The notes below the pieces were generated by a model that was not told where the DNA came from, ran no database searches, and saw only the letters and a list, made by a program, of their open reading frames with translations. Positions 49,709-57,899 of a stretch of DNA of 64,000 nt are shown here, piece by piece (the first letter of the stretch is position 1; every line of letters begins with the position of its first letter). The translations under genes were made by a program, and so were the position numbers. Source of the stretch: Jannaschia marina (GTDB taxonomy: Bacteria > Pseudomonadota > Alphaproteobacteria > Rhodobacterales > Rhodobacteraceae); the NCBI RefSeq assembly GCF_013404595.1, contig NZ_JABVAX010000001.1, forward strand, positions 620,001 through 684,000, written 5' to 3'.

Positions 49709-49849
49709 ATGGCATCCAGAAAGCCTACGCTCGGCAAGCTGATCGACGCGGTGACGGACCGCCTGTCGGATCTTCTCGGCGCTCTGGCCCCAGAGCCCGA
49801 TCGCATCCCGATCCCCGTCCGGACCGACGAGCGCGATCCGCGCCGCTAA
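49709..49849 (+). CDS. small hypothetical protein, 46 aa
   Basis: MASRKPTLGKLIDAVTDRLS starts an amphipathic helix. A proline-rich, charged tail follows (PEPDRIPIPVRTDERDPRR). It has no signal peptide or Cys. It is supported as a gene by a strong ribosome site (GGAAGAGGAGAGG just before the ATG), a candidate RpoH promoter upstream and a clean intrinsic terminator 25 bp after the stop. No family recognised. Confidence 0.68.
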   Translation: MASRKPTLGKLIDAVTDRLSDLLGALAPEPDRIPIPVRTDERDPRR

Positions 49850-49873
49850 CTGAGACAGTCTTGATTGGACGAT

Positions 49874-49905
49874 GCCGTGCCTCCCGGGGCGCGGCTTTTT
49901 CTTTT
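49874..49905 (+). terminator. intrinsic terminator after the 46-aa gene
   Basis: An 8-bp stem (GCCGTGCC 49874-49881 with GGCGCGGC 49888-49895, one T-G pair) and 6-base loop are followed by TTTTTCTTTT. Confidence 0.9.
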
Positions 49906-49919
49906 GGCGAACCGTGATA

Positions 49920-49936
49920 GTCGGGCTCGACCCGAC
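49920..49936. repeat. GTCGGG palindrome
   Basis: GTCGGG (49920-49925), 5-base loop, CCCGAC (49931-49936). It resembles the palindrome after glpD at 59480-59498 in sequence, spacing and flanks (GAT before the stem), which suggests a second small family of intergenic palindromes. Confidence 0.45.
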
Positions 49937-49957
49937 GATCTCCTGGCTCGGGGCCTC

Positions 49958-50422
49958 TCAGGAGGCCGCGCGACGGAGCATGGGGCCGGCGACGGGGTGT
50001 TTCTTCGGCTTCACGTGCAGGCGCTGCAGCATCTCGGCCAGCTCCGGCTCATCGACCCGCTTCGCCGCTTCCTTGAGCGAGAACCAGCGGCGAACGCGCT
50101 GGTCCTTCTCCTTCCAGTTCGACTTCAACCTGTCGACGATCATCGGATAGACACGCACCCGGCAGGGCTGCTTCGTGCCGTCATCGAGCCGCTTGTCGTA
50201 GGAATAGGTCCCGAAGACCTCGCGCCCGATATGGCCTTTCGCGCCGGCCTCTTCCAGCGCCTCGATGGCGGCGGCGGCCCAGGGCTTGACGTCCTTCATC
50301 GTCCACCCCTTCGGCACGAGCCAGCGGCCCGTGTCGCGGGAGGTGATCATCAGAACTTCGACCTTGTCCTTGTCGTTCCACCGCAGCGGTAGCGCCGCGA
50401 TCTGCTCTCTTGCCTTTTTCAA
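49958..50422 (-). CDS. NUDIX hydrolase with degenerate NUDIX box
   Basis: 154 aa, similar to diphosphoinositol/dinucleoside polyphosphate hydrolase-like NUDIX proteins of alphaproteobacteria. The box is PKGWTMKDVKPWAAAAIEAL followed by EEAGAKG. The metal-binding EExG is kept, but the first Glu (Val here) and the Arg (Ile here) of the consensus are lost. The start is set at TTG 50422 because AAGGAGAGG lies three bases upstream; a further 21 residues are possible but have no ribosome site. It is 72 bp after gph on the same strand. Confidence 0.83.
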   Translation of the reverse strand: MKKAREQIAALPLRWNDKDKVEVLMITSRDTGRWLVPKGWTMKDVKPWAAAAIEALEEAGAKGHIGREVFGTYSYDKRLDDGTKQPCRVRVYPMIVDRLKSNWKEKDQRVRRWFSLKEAAKRVDEPELAEMLQRLHVKPKKHPVAGPMLRRAAS

Positions 50423-50494
50423 AGGTCCTCTCCTTGGACGCCGAGCGTCGGGGCGAAGTGTCGCACAAAAGTGATTCGCTTGCAAACCGGGGAC

Positions 50495-51160
50495 TTAGCC
50501 TGTCGCGAGCGCCTCCGCGAGGGCGGTGAGCGAGAAGACGCGGATCGCAGGGCTGAAATCCGGGATCTCGGTCGTCTGGTAGCCGCCGTCGATATGGGCG
50601 TAGGCCACGCCCGCCGCCCGGGCCGTGTGCCAGTCGACGATCGTGTCGCCCACGTAGAGCGTGGTGTCCGCCGTCGCCCCGAGCGCTGCGATGACATGCA
50701 GGAGCGGTGCGGGATCGGGCTTGCGAACGGGCAGGCTATCGCCTCCGACGACCGCGTCGAAGGGACCGAGGGCCAGCGCCTCGAGGATCGTCCGCGTCGG
50801 GCGCGCGGGCTTGTTGGTGCAGAGCCCGAGATGCAGGCCACGTTCGTGCAGCACATCGAGCAAGGCCTGCGCGCCGGGGTAGGTCGTCGTGCCGCTCATC
50901 GGGTCGCGATTGTAGAGCGCGAGGAAGCGGTCGAGGGCCTGCGGATAGGCCTCCGGCTCCGCGCCGGCCCACCGCAGGCAGCGTTCGACGAGTTTGGGCG
51001 CGCCGCTGCCGACGAAGCCGATGGTCGTGGGCAGATCCGGCTCCGGCAGGGACAGCTCCGCCATCAGTGCCGCGGCTGCCTGCTGCAGCCCCGGCGCGCT
51101 GTCGATGAGCGTGCCGTCGAGGTCGAAGACAACGGCGTCGAGCGATGTCGGGACGCTCAC
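50495..51160 (-). CDS. gph: phosphoglycolate phosphatase (HAD family)
   Basis: 221 aa. HAD motif I VFDLDGTLIDS (11-21) with nucleophile Asp13, motif II LCTNKP (about 114-119), Lys in VRKPDPAPLL, and motif IV YVGDTIVDWHTA. It dephosphorylates 2-phosphoglycolate from DNA repair or RuBisCO oxygenation. The start is the GTG overlapping the preceding stop (GTGA). It is translationally coupled to the cytochrome c of a molybdenum-hydroxylase operon, an unusual pairing. Confidence 0.9.
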   Translation of the reverse strand: MSVPTSLDAVVFDLDGTLIDSAPGLQQAAAALMAELSLPEPDLPTTIGFVGSGAPKLVERCLRWAGAEPEAYPQALDRFLALYNRDPMSGTTTYPGAQALLDVLHERGLHLGLCTNKPARPTRTILEALALGPFDAVVGGDSLPVRKPDPAPLLHVIAALGATADTTLYVGDTIVDWHTARAAGVAYAHIDGGYQTTEIPDFSPAIRVFSLTALAEALATG

Positions 51161-51684
51161 GGGCAGGGCGCGCCGGCGTCGGCCCAGGCGAGGATCGCGG
51201 CGACCGTTTCCTCGGGCGTGCCCGGGGCCGGTTCCCGCCCTGGCCCGGGGTCCCACCCCCAAAGCACGAGCGGATCGTGGCTGACGTGATCCGCGACCTC
51301 CGCGATGGTGCGGCCGCCGTTCCGCTCCGGGTCCTTCAGCTGTTCGCAGATCTGCGCCGGCGTGCGGGCCGCCCATTGCATCTCGACCGGCGGCAGAGCC
51401 CAGCCTTCGGCCCCCGGCGCACTGCCCGGCAAAGTGCCGTTCCGCTCGGTATGGCAGGCGGAGCAGGGCACTGTCTCGATGCCCATCCGGCTCTCGCCGC
51501 CCTGCACGTGAAAGCCGTGGGGACGCGTACCGCCCGCGTCCGTCGACCAGAGCGGAATGCCGTCGTCGCCGACATGGCAATTCGCGCAGCGGGGGTGCAG
51601 CAGCACCTCGGCGATCGGGTCGAACCCCTGTGCGGCGGCGGGCAGGGCAAAGGTCAGCGCGAGGAGCGCGAGCGTGGATCTCAT
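51157..51684 (-). CDS. periplasmic dihaem cytochrome c
   Basis: 175 aa with a signal peptide (about 1-19, PAAAQ). Two haem sites: CANCH (Cys33, Cys36, His37) and CSACH (Cys74, Cys77, His78). The C-terminal third has ERNGGRTIAEVADHVSHDPLVLWGW. It starts within the 3' end of the molybdenum subunit (4-bp overlap) and so is its likely electron acceptor, passing electrons to the respiratory chain. The longer frame is antisense-free shadow of that subunit. Confidence 0.87.
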   Translation of the reverse strand: MRSTLALLALTFALPAAAQGFDPIAEVLLHPRCANCHVGDDGIPLWSTDAGGTRPHGFHVQGGESRMGIETVPCSACHTERNGTLPGSAPGAEGWALPPVEMQWAARTPAQICEQLKDPERNGGRTIAEVADHVSHDPLVLWGWDPGPGREPAPGTPEETVAAILAWADAGAPCP

Positions 51685-53915
51685 GCGAAGGTCACCGTCC
51701 GGGCGAAGGGCATCTCGCGCAGGCGGGTGCCCGTCGCGGCGAAGATGGCATTGGCGAGCGCCGGGGCCGCGGGCGGCAGGCCCGGCTCCCCCGCGCCGCG
51801 GATCGTCGGCAGGGTTTCGAGCGCACGGACCTCCACCTCGGGCGTCTGCCAGAGACGCATCCCCTCGTATTCGTGATAGTTCCGCTGCTGGATCGTGTGG
51901 TCCTCGAAGGTGATCTCGGAATGGATCGCGTGGCCGAGCCCGAAGAGGGCACCGCCCGTCAGCTGGCTTTCGAGGTTCACCGGGTCGAGGACGCGCCCCA
52001 CGTCGGCGGCGATCCAGAGCTTGTCGAGCCGGATGCCTCGCCCGGTGTCGCTCACCTCGATGATCTGCGCGCAGGGCACGCCGAAGGCATAGGTGAAGGC
52101 GACGCCCCGTCCCGTGCCGTCGCCCAGCGGCCCGGTCCAGGACGCCATGTCGGCCACGGTGGCAAGCACGTTGCGGGAGGCCGGGTCGTGGATGAGGCGC
52201 AGGCGCTCCTCCACCGGGTCGGCCCCGGCTTCGGCGATGAGTTCGTCGAGGAAGGTCTCGAAGAAGAAGCCATTGTGCGACGCTCCGACCGAGCGCCACG
52301 ACGAAACGGCCACACCCGCGGGAACGCGGTATCCCGTCACGCGACGGTCGGGGATCGCATAGGGCGCATCCCAGGCGGCGGCGACGATGGCGATGTCCGG
52401 CCCGGCGGCGGGCAGGCCCGCGCGGCCGATCTGGCTCTCGGTGACGGAATGGGCCGCAATCGACAGATCGAGGCTGCGCACGGTGCCGTTCTCGACCGTG
52501 CCGCGTCCGCGCGCGATGGCCATGGGGCGCAGGAAGCCGTGGGTCATGTCCTGTTCCCGGCTCAGCGTCAGGCGCACGGGGCGGCCCGGCACCTGCACCG
52601 CGATCTCGGCGGCCTGCTGCACCCAAAGGTAGTCGAGCCGGTGCCCGAAGCTGCCGCCCGAGGCGAGGTTGTGGACCGTCACGGCTTCCGCCTCCTGCCC
52701 GGTGATCGCGGCCACGGCGTCGCGCACGAAGATCGGTACCTGCGTCGCCGTCCAGACCTCGGTGCGCTCGGGCCTATATCGCACAGTCGCGTTCGCGGGT
52801 TCGAGCGGCGCGTGGTGGAGGAACGGCACGCGGTATTCGGCGGTCACGAGGTTGCCCGGAGCCGCCTCCACGTCGCCGTCGTCGGCGAAGCGGCTGTCGC
52901 GGTTCTCCTCGGTGAAGGCGGCCGCATGGGCCTCCCACATCTCCGCGGAGGAGGCGAGCCGCCCCTCGGGCGTGCCCCAGTCGACGTCGATGGCCCGCGC
53001 GGCCTTCATCGCGCGCCAGTCGTTGTCGGCCAGAACGGCGAATCCATCGGTGATCGGCAGGATGTCGAGGATGCCGCGCATCGCCCGGGCCGCGCTGTCG
53101 TCATGCGACACGACGCCCCCGCCCATCGCCGGGTTGGTGACGACGGTCGCGTGGATCATGTCGTCGAGCACCAGGTCGCCGCCATAACGGAAGGTGCCGG
53201 TCGATTTGGCGACGATGTCGGTGCGCCGCGCGGGCTTGCCGAGCCACGTCCAGCTTTCGGGGGCACGTGGCTCCACCGACACCGGGTCGAGCGCGGCGGC
53301 CTCCGCGGCGAGATCGGCATAGGGGATCGCGTCGCCGTTCGGCAGCAGGACTTGGCCACCTTCCGTCTTCAGGTCTTCGGGTGTCAGCGTGAAGCGGTTC
53401 GCCGCGGCCAGCTTCAGCGTCTCGCGCGCGCTCGCCCCGGCGGCGCGCAGGCGGTCGTACATGTCCGGAACGGTCGTCGAGCCGCCGGTGATGTGCAGCC
53501 CGATGAACTTGCCCGCCGGTCCCGCCGCCTTGCGCGCCTGCGTCGACAGGAACCCCGCATCCCAGGCGGCAAAGGGCATCCCCTCGGCGGCGACCTTGCC
53601 GTTGTAGTAGGCCCCCGAGGCGGGGCCGAAACTCGTGCGGACGGTCTGGGGATCGACGTCCAGCTCCTCGGCCAAGAGATACGTCTGGATCGAGATTGCG
53701 CCCTGGCCCACGTCACCACGCGGGGTGATGAGCGTCACGCCGTCGGCGTCGATCAGCACGAAGGGGTTGAGCGTCGTCTCGCCCGGCTCCAACTCCGCCA
53801 GCAACGGGTTCTCGACCGGCTTGCGATACGCATAGACACCGAAGGCCACGCCGCCCGCCACGGCCGCGGAGCCGATGAGGAAGGTGCGGCGGGCGATCTT
53901 CCCGAAACTGGCCAT
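51681..53915 (-). CDS. molybdopterin-binding subunit of an aldehyde/isoquinoline-type molybdenum hydroxylase (IorB-like)
   Basis: 744 aa. A Tat-like signal (GKIARRTFLIGSAAVAGGVAF, about 5-25) implies folded export. Moco motifs include LITPRGDVGQGAISIQTYLLAEELD (about 58-82), ASGGSFGHRLD and the final GAGEPGLPPAAPALANAI with the catalytic Glu. The layout matches membrane/periplasmic IorB-type enzymes that use cytochrome c rather than NAD. The substrate (N-heterocycle, aldehyde or purine-like) cannot be read. It overlaps the 2Fe-2S subunit by 1 bp. Confidence 0.9.
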   Translation of the reverse strand: MASFGKIARRTFLIGSAAVAGGVAFGVYAYRKPVENPLLAELEPGETTLNPFVLIDADGVTLITPRGDVGQGAISIQTYLLAEELDVDPQTVRTSFGPASGAYYNGKVAAEGMPFAAWDAGFLSTQARKAAGPAGKFIGLHITGGSTTVPDMYDRLRAAGASARETLKLAAANRFTLTPEDLKTEGGQVLLPNGDAIPYADLAAEAAALDPVSVEPRAPESWTWLGKPARRTDIVAKSTGTFRYGGDLVLDDMIHATVVTNPAMGGGVVSHDDSAARAMRGILDILPITDGFAVLADNDWRAMKAARAIDVDWGTPEGRLASSAEMWEAHAAAFTEENRDSRFADDGDVEAAPGNLVTAEYRVPFLHHAPLEPANATVRYRPERTEVWTATQVPIFVRDAVAAITGQEAEAVTVHNLASGGSFGHRLDYLWVQQAAEIAVQVPGRPVRLTLSREQDMTHGFLRPMAIARGRGTVENGTVRSLDLSIAAHSVTESQIGRAGLPAAGPDIAIVAAAWDAPYAIPDRRVTGYRVPAGVAVSSWRSVGASHNGFFFETFLDELIAEAGADPVEERLRLIHDPASRNVLATVADMASWTGPLGDGTGRGVAFTYAFGVPCAQIIEVSDTGRGIRLDKLWIAADVGRVLDPVNLESQLTGGALFGLGHAIHSEITFEDHTIQQRNYHEYEGMRLWQTPEVEVRALETLPTIRGAGEPGLPPAAPALANAIFAATGTRLREMPFARTVTFA

Positions 53916-54373
53916 CACGCGCCCTCCGACTGGATCGCGCGGCGGATCGCGGCGCGGATGCGCGGATAGCTCGCGCAGCGACAGAGGTTGCCCGACATGG
54001 CCGCGTCGATCTCGGCGTCCGTCGGGGCAGGGTTCAGCGCTAGAAGACTTGCCGCCTGCATGATCTGGCCCGACTGGCAGTAGCCGCATTGCGCCACCTG
54101 CTCCTCGATCCAGGCCTGCTGGACGGGGTGGGGGGCGTCGGGCGTGCCGAGGCCCTCGATCGTCGTGACCTCCGCGCCCTCGACCTCTTCGGCGGTGATC
54201 TGGCAGGCACGGACGGCCAGCCCGTCGAGATGCACGGTGCAGGCCCCGCAGGCGGCGATGCCGCAGCCGTACTTCGGTCCGTGCAGGCCCAACTCGTCCC
54301 GCAGGAGCCAAAGGAGCGGCATGTCGGGCTCGACGTCGAGTTCGTGTTCGGTGCCGTCGACGGTCAGTCTCAT
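53915..54373 (-). CDS. 2Fe-2S subunit of the molybdenum hydroxylase (IorA-like)
   Basis: 152 aa. The N-terminal plant-type cluster has Cys37, 42, 45 and 57 ([17 protein letters not shown]). The second cluster has Cys96, 99, 131 and 133 ([17 protein letters not shown]). It carries electrons from the molybdenum centre to the cytochrome c. The start [16 protein letters not shown] is standard. It is first in the operon and divergent from the PhyH-like gene. Confidence 0.93.
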   Translation of the reverse strand: MRLTVDGTEHELDVEPDMPLLWLLRDELGLHGPKYGCGIAACGACTVHLDGLAVRACQITAEEVEGAEVTTIEGLGTPDAPHPVQQAWIEEQVAQCGYCQSGQIMQAASLLALNPAPTDAEIDAAMSGNLCRCASYPRIRAAIRRAIQSEGA

Positions 54374-54426
54374 CCGCGTCTCCCGTGTCGCATGTGTCAC
54401 AGATACGTCTCGCCCGGCGCGAAGCA

Positions 54427-54438
54427 AACCGTTCGGTT
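54427..54438. promoter_or_regulatory. small palindrome in the divergent hydroxylase / purine operon control region
   Basis: AACCG (54427-54431), TT, CGGTT (54434-54438), within the 144 bp between the IorA-like gene and the PhyH-like gene. It could be an operator serving both; only the symmetry supports this. Confidence 0.3.
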
Positions 54439-54517
54439 CATGTTTCACGGTCTTTGCCCAGTGACGTCGGGTCGCCGGTGCGCTGGACCTCTCCGCGGCG
54501 ATCCGGCAGGAAAGGCC

Positions 54518-55315
54518 ATGATGTCGACGATCGCCGTGACCCCCGACCTGGCTGAGGCCTTCGCCCGCGACGGCGCGGTCGTGCTGCGCGGATTGTTCGC
54601 CGACCACGTGACCGCCCTGCGCGACGGCGTGGCCCGCAACATGGCGGAGCCGGGGCCCCATGCGGCGGAGAACACCGTCGCGGGCGAGGCTGGCCGCTTC
54701 TTCGACGACTACGTGAACTGGCAGCGCATCCCCGCCTTCGAAGCCGCGGCCCGCGACCCGGCGATCGCAGGCGCGGCGGCGGCGCTGATGCGGTCGGATC
54801 GGGTGCAGCTCTTCCACGACCATGTCCTCGTCAAGGAGCCGGGGACGACGCGGGCCACCCCCTGGCATCAGGACGGGCCCTATTACTTCGTCGGTGGCCG
54901 TCAGACAGTCAGCTTCTGGGTGCCGCTCGACCCCGTGGAGACGGCGACGCTGCGCCTCGTGGCGGGCTCCCACCTCTGGGAGCGTCCGGTGCTGCCGACG
55001 CGCTGGCTCTCGGAAGAGGCATTCTTCGCGGGCGACTACCGCCCCGTGCCCGATCCGGACGCCGAGGGGATGCGGGTGCTGGAGTGGGAAATGGAGCCCG
55101 GCGACGCGGTGGCCTTCTCCTTCGACACGCTGCACGGCGCGCGGGGAAACACCGCGACCGCCCGCCGCCGGGCCTTCTCGCTGCGCTATGTCGGCGACGA
55201 CGCCCGCTATGTCGCGCGCCCCGGCCCGACCTCGCCCCCGTTTCCGGGCCACGGGCACGTCCCCGGCGACCGATTGCGCGAGGATTGGTTTCCCGTCGTC
55301 TGGAGGACGCCATGA
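54518..55315 (+). CDS. phytanoyl-CoA dioxygenase (PhyH)-family enzyme in purine operon
   Basis: Fe(II)/2-oxoglutarate-dependent oxygenase, 265 aa. The iron ligands are in [11 protein letters not shown] (His117, Asp119), with the distal His206 in DTLHGARGN and the 2-oxoglutarate-binding Arg shortly after. There are two adjacent ATGs (54518 and 54521) with a GGCAGGAAAGG site. The stop overlaps the allE start (ATGA). The reaction in a ureide pathway is unknown; hydroxylation of a purine or of a linked metabolite is possible. Confidence 0.87.
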   Translation: MMSTIAVTPDLAEAFARDGAVVLRGLFADHVTALRDGVARNMAEPGPHAAENTVAGEAGRFFDDYVNWQRIPAFEAAARDPAIAGAAAALMRSDRVQLFHDHVLVKEPGTTRATPWHQDGPYYFVGGRQTVSFWVPLDPVETATLRLVAGSHLWERPVLPTRWLSEEAFFAGDYRPVPDPDAEGMRVLEWEMEPGDAVAFSFDTLHGARGNTATARRRAFSLRYVGDDARYVARPGPTSPPFPGHGHVPGDRLREDWFPVVWRTP

Positions 55316-56130
55316 GCCCGACGCCCCCACCCGGCGGCCTGCCGCCGCAGACCGCCCTCATGACCGGTCGTGCCGTCTTCACCGAGGCCTATGCCGTCAT
55401 CCCGCGCGGCTGCCAGACCGACATCGTGACCTCTTTCCTGCCCGGATGGCGGGGGATGCGGATGTGGATGCTGGCGCGACCGCTCTCGGGCTTCGCCGAG
55501 ACCTTCTCGCACTACCTCGTGGAGCTGGAAGCCGGCGGCGGCAGCGACACGCCCGAGGTCGACGACCGGGCGCAGGCCGTTCTCTACGTCGTCGAGGGGC
55601 AGTGTGAGCTTGCCGTCGATGGAACCGCCCATGCGCTGGACGCGGGGGGGTATGCCTATCTTCCGGCGGGCTGCGACTGGTGGGTGACCAGCGCCGGGGG
55701 CGCGCGTTTCCACTGGATCCGCAAGCGATGGCAACCAGCCCCGGACATCGCCGCACCCGAGGCCTTCGTCACGCGCGAGGCCGATCACGCGCCCGCTCCG
55801 ATGCCCGACACCGGGGGCCGTTGGGCGACCACCCGCTTCGTCGATCCGGCGGACCTGCGCCACGACTTCCACGTCAACATCGTCACCTTCGAACCCGGCG
55901 GTCTCATCCCCTTCGAGGAAACGCATGTGATGGAACACGGGCTTTTCGTTCTCGAGGGCAAGGCCGTCTACCGGCTCAACCGCGATTGGGTCGAGGTGGA
56001 GGCGGGAGACTACATGTGGCTGCGCGCCTACTGCCCGCAGGCCTGCTACGCAGGCGGCCCCGGGCGGTTCCGGTACCTGCTCTACAAGGACGTGAACCGG
56101 CATGCGCCGCTGGGCGGGATGCTCGGCTGA
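55312..56130 (+). CDS. allE: (S)-ureidoglycine aminohydrolase
   Basis: Releases ammonia from (S)-ureidoglycine to give (S)-ureidoglycolate in allantoin breakdown. 272 aa, two cupin domains. Family features: [23 protein letters not shown] (24-46), the C-terminal metal cupin [17 protein letters not shown], and [26 protein letters not shown]. It is translationally coupled to the PhyH-like gene and lies 82 bp before uraH. Confidence 0.92.
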   Translation: MSPTPPPGGLPPQTALMTGRAVFTEAYAVIPRGCQTDIVTSFLPGWRGMRMWMLARPLSGFAETFSHYLVELEAGGGSDTPEVDDRAQAVLYVVEGQCELAVDGTAHALDAGGYAYLPAGCDWWVTSAGGARFHWIRKRWQPAPDIAAPEAFVTREADHAPAPMPDTGGRWATTRFVDPADLRHDFHVNIVTFEPGGLIPFEETHVMEHGLFVLEGKAVYRLNRDWVEVEAGDYMWLRAYCPQACYAGGPGRFRYLLYKDVNRHAPLGGMLG

Positions 56131-56178
56131 CGGCGCTTCGCCGGGGGCGGACTTGCGCCCGGGCGCGGCGTGGTGTCT

Positions 56179-56203
56179 GCGTATTTGATGCCAGAGGAAG
56201 AGG
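56179..56203 (+). repeat. GTATTTG box before uraH
   Basis: GCGTATTTGATGCC followed by AGAGGAAGAGG. It is related to the boxes near 39192, 45951 and 36359. Its AGGAAGAGG end lies about 10 bases before the uraH start and can serve as ribosome site. Confidence 0.5.
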
Positions 56204-56212
56204 GGACGGGAC

Positions 56213-56566
56213 ATGGCCGGCTATCTGACGACACATGTGCTGGACACGGCACGGGGGCGGCCCGCGGCGGGGCTGGCCATTACCCTGTTCGCACTCGACG
56301 GGGGCGCGCGGCGGGCATTGGCTGAGGTGGTCACGAATGCGGACGGTCGCACCGACGGGCCGATCCTGCCCACGGAGGATTTCGCGCCCGGCCCCTATGA
56401 GCTCCTGTTCCACGCCGGGGCCTGGCTCCGGGCGGAGGGGCTTGCGGACGGCGGGACGCTCTTCCTCGACGAAATCCCGATCCGCTTCGGGCTGGCGGAG
56501 GATGCGCATTACCACGTCCCGCTCCTGCTCTCGCCCTACGGCTATTCCACCTACCGGGGCAGCTGA
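56213..56566 (+). CDS. uraH: 5-hydroxyisourate hydrolase (transthyretin-like)
   Basis: Hydrolyses 5-hydroxyisourate, the product of urate oxidation, to OHCU. 117 aa. The hallmark N-terminal LTTHVLDTARGRPAAG (5-20), Arg in GRTDGP, and C-terminal HYHVPLLLSPYGYSTYRGS are all present; YRGS is the family end motif. It overlaps puuD by one base. Confidence 0.96.
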   Translation: MAGYLTTHVLDTARGRPAAGLAITLFALDGGARRALAEVVTNADGRTDGPILPTEDFAPGPYELLFHAGAWLRAEGLADGGTLFLDEIPIRFGLAEDAHYHVPLLLSPYGYSTYRGS

Positions 56567-57801
56567 TGCACGATTTTGCCGTCTTCATGGACTGGATCGA
56601 GTTCGCGGTCCGCTGGACCCATGTGATCACGGCGATCGCCTGGATCGGCTCGTCCTTCTACTTCATCGCGCTCGACCTCGGGTTGAACCGCAGCATTCCC
56701 GGTCCGGTGGACGGCGAGGAATGGCAGGTGCATGGCGGTGGCTTCTACCACATCCAGAAGTACCTCGTCGCGCCCGAGGCCATGCCCGAGCACCTGACCT
56801 GGTTCAAATGGGAGAGCTACTTCACCTGGCTCTCGGGTTTCGTCCTCCTGATGCTGGTCTACTGGCTCGGGGCGGAACTCTACCTGATCGACCCGGCGAA
56901 GGCAGACCTCGCCGTCTGGCAGGGCGCGCTGCTCTCTGCGGCATTCCTGGTGGCGGGCTGGGTCGGCTACGACCTTCTGTGCCGCTCGCCGCTCAAGTCG
57001 AACCCGACCGCGGTGATGCTCGTCCTCTTCGCCGGGATCGTGGTGTCGAGCTGGGCGCTCAACCAGGTCTTCACCGGGCGGGCTGCGCTCCTGCACCTCG
57101 GGGCGATGACGGCGACGATCATGTCGGGCAACGTCTTCTTCGTCATCATGCCGAACCAGCGCATCGTCGTCGCCGACCTGAAGGCGGGGCGGGTGCCCGA
57201 CGCGAAATACGGGCAGATCGCCAAGCTGCGCTCGACCCACAACAACTACCTCACGCTGCCGGTCATCTTTCTGATGCTGTCGAACCACTATCCGCTGGCC
57301 TTCGGCACCGATGCAGCCTGGATCATCGCAGCTCTGGTCTTCCTGATGGGGGTCACGATCCGGCACTTCTTCAACACCATGCACCAGCGCAAGGCCCTGC
57401 CGTGGTGGACGCTCGGGGCGACGGCGGTGGTCTTCGTGGTCCTCATGTGGCTCTCGACAGCCCCGCTCTTCGACACCTGGGAGGAGGCGGAGGCGCGGGA
57501 GATGACGGCGCAGGAGCAAAGGTTCGCCGGCGCGGAGGGCTTCGAGATGGCGCAGGACGTGGTGCTGGGGAATTGCGCCATGTGCCACGCGCGCGAGCCG
57601 GTCTGGGGGAACCTGCGCTGGGCTCCCAAGGGGGTTCACCTGGAGACGGCTGCCGACATCGCCGGGAACGCGCGGCGCATCTATTTGCAGGCGGGGGTCA
57701 GCCACGCCATGCCACCTGCGGCGCTGCCGCCGCTCTCGGCGGAGGATCGTGCGGCACTGGTGCGGTGGTTCCGGGCCGGACGGGACAGTTCCGCGATGTG
57801 A
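56566..57801 (+). CDS. puuD: membrane urate oxidase PuuD with C-terminal cytochrome c
   Basis: Oxidises urate to 5-hydroxyisourate with electrons passing to a cytochrome c domain. 411 aa. About eight membrane helices (for example RWTHVITAIAWIGSSFYFIA) come first. The cytochrome domain has haem motif CAMCH (Cys337, Cys340, His341) and a late Met ligand (SHAMPP). It sits directly after uraH, the next enzyme of the path. The OHCU decarboxylase and allantoinase genes are not in the window. Confidence 0.95.
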   Translation: MHDFAVFMDWIEFAVRWTHVITAIAWIGSSFYFIALDLGLNRSIPGPVDGEEWQVHGGGFYHIQKYLVAPEAMPEHLTWFKWESYFTWLSGFVLLMLVYWLGAELYLIDPAKADLAVWQGALLSAAFLVAGWVGYDLLCRSPLKSNPTAVMLVLFAGIVVSSWALNQVFTGRAALLHLGAMTATIMSGNVFFVIMPNQRIVVADLKAGRVPDAKYGQIAKLRSTHNNYLTLPVIFLMLSNHYPLAFGTDAAWIIAALVFLMGVTIRHFFNTMHQRKALPWWTLGATAVVFVVLMWLSTAPLFDTWEEAEAREMTAQEQRFAGAEGFEMAQDVVLGNCAMCHAREPVWGNLRWAPKGVHLETAADIAGNARRIYLQAGVSHAMPPAALPPLSAEDRAALVRWFRAGRDSSAM

Positions 57802-57869
57802 AACCGCAGCTCTCTGCGCCATCTGGGGGCTGGGCGAACGCCGTAAAGTGTGAAAAGGAACATACGCAC

Positions 57870-57889
57870 GTTCGTTTGTGTTCGGTTCG
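57870..57889 (+). promoter_or_regulatory. GTTCG repeats before glpD (candidate GlpR operator)
   Basis: GTTCG occurs at 57870, 57880 and 57885, immediately upstream of the ribosome site (GGAGGA, 57891-57896). It is the reverse complement of the CGAAC repeats before glpK and also shows a 10-bp step. Confidence 0.5.
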
Positions 57890-57899
57890 CGGAGGATCC

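Noticed and set aside
56235..57899. Long 5' extension of the glpD frame
   Set aside because: It passes through uraH and puuD. The ATG with GGAGGA at 57900 gives the proper FAD-binding N-terminus.
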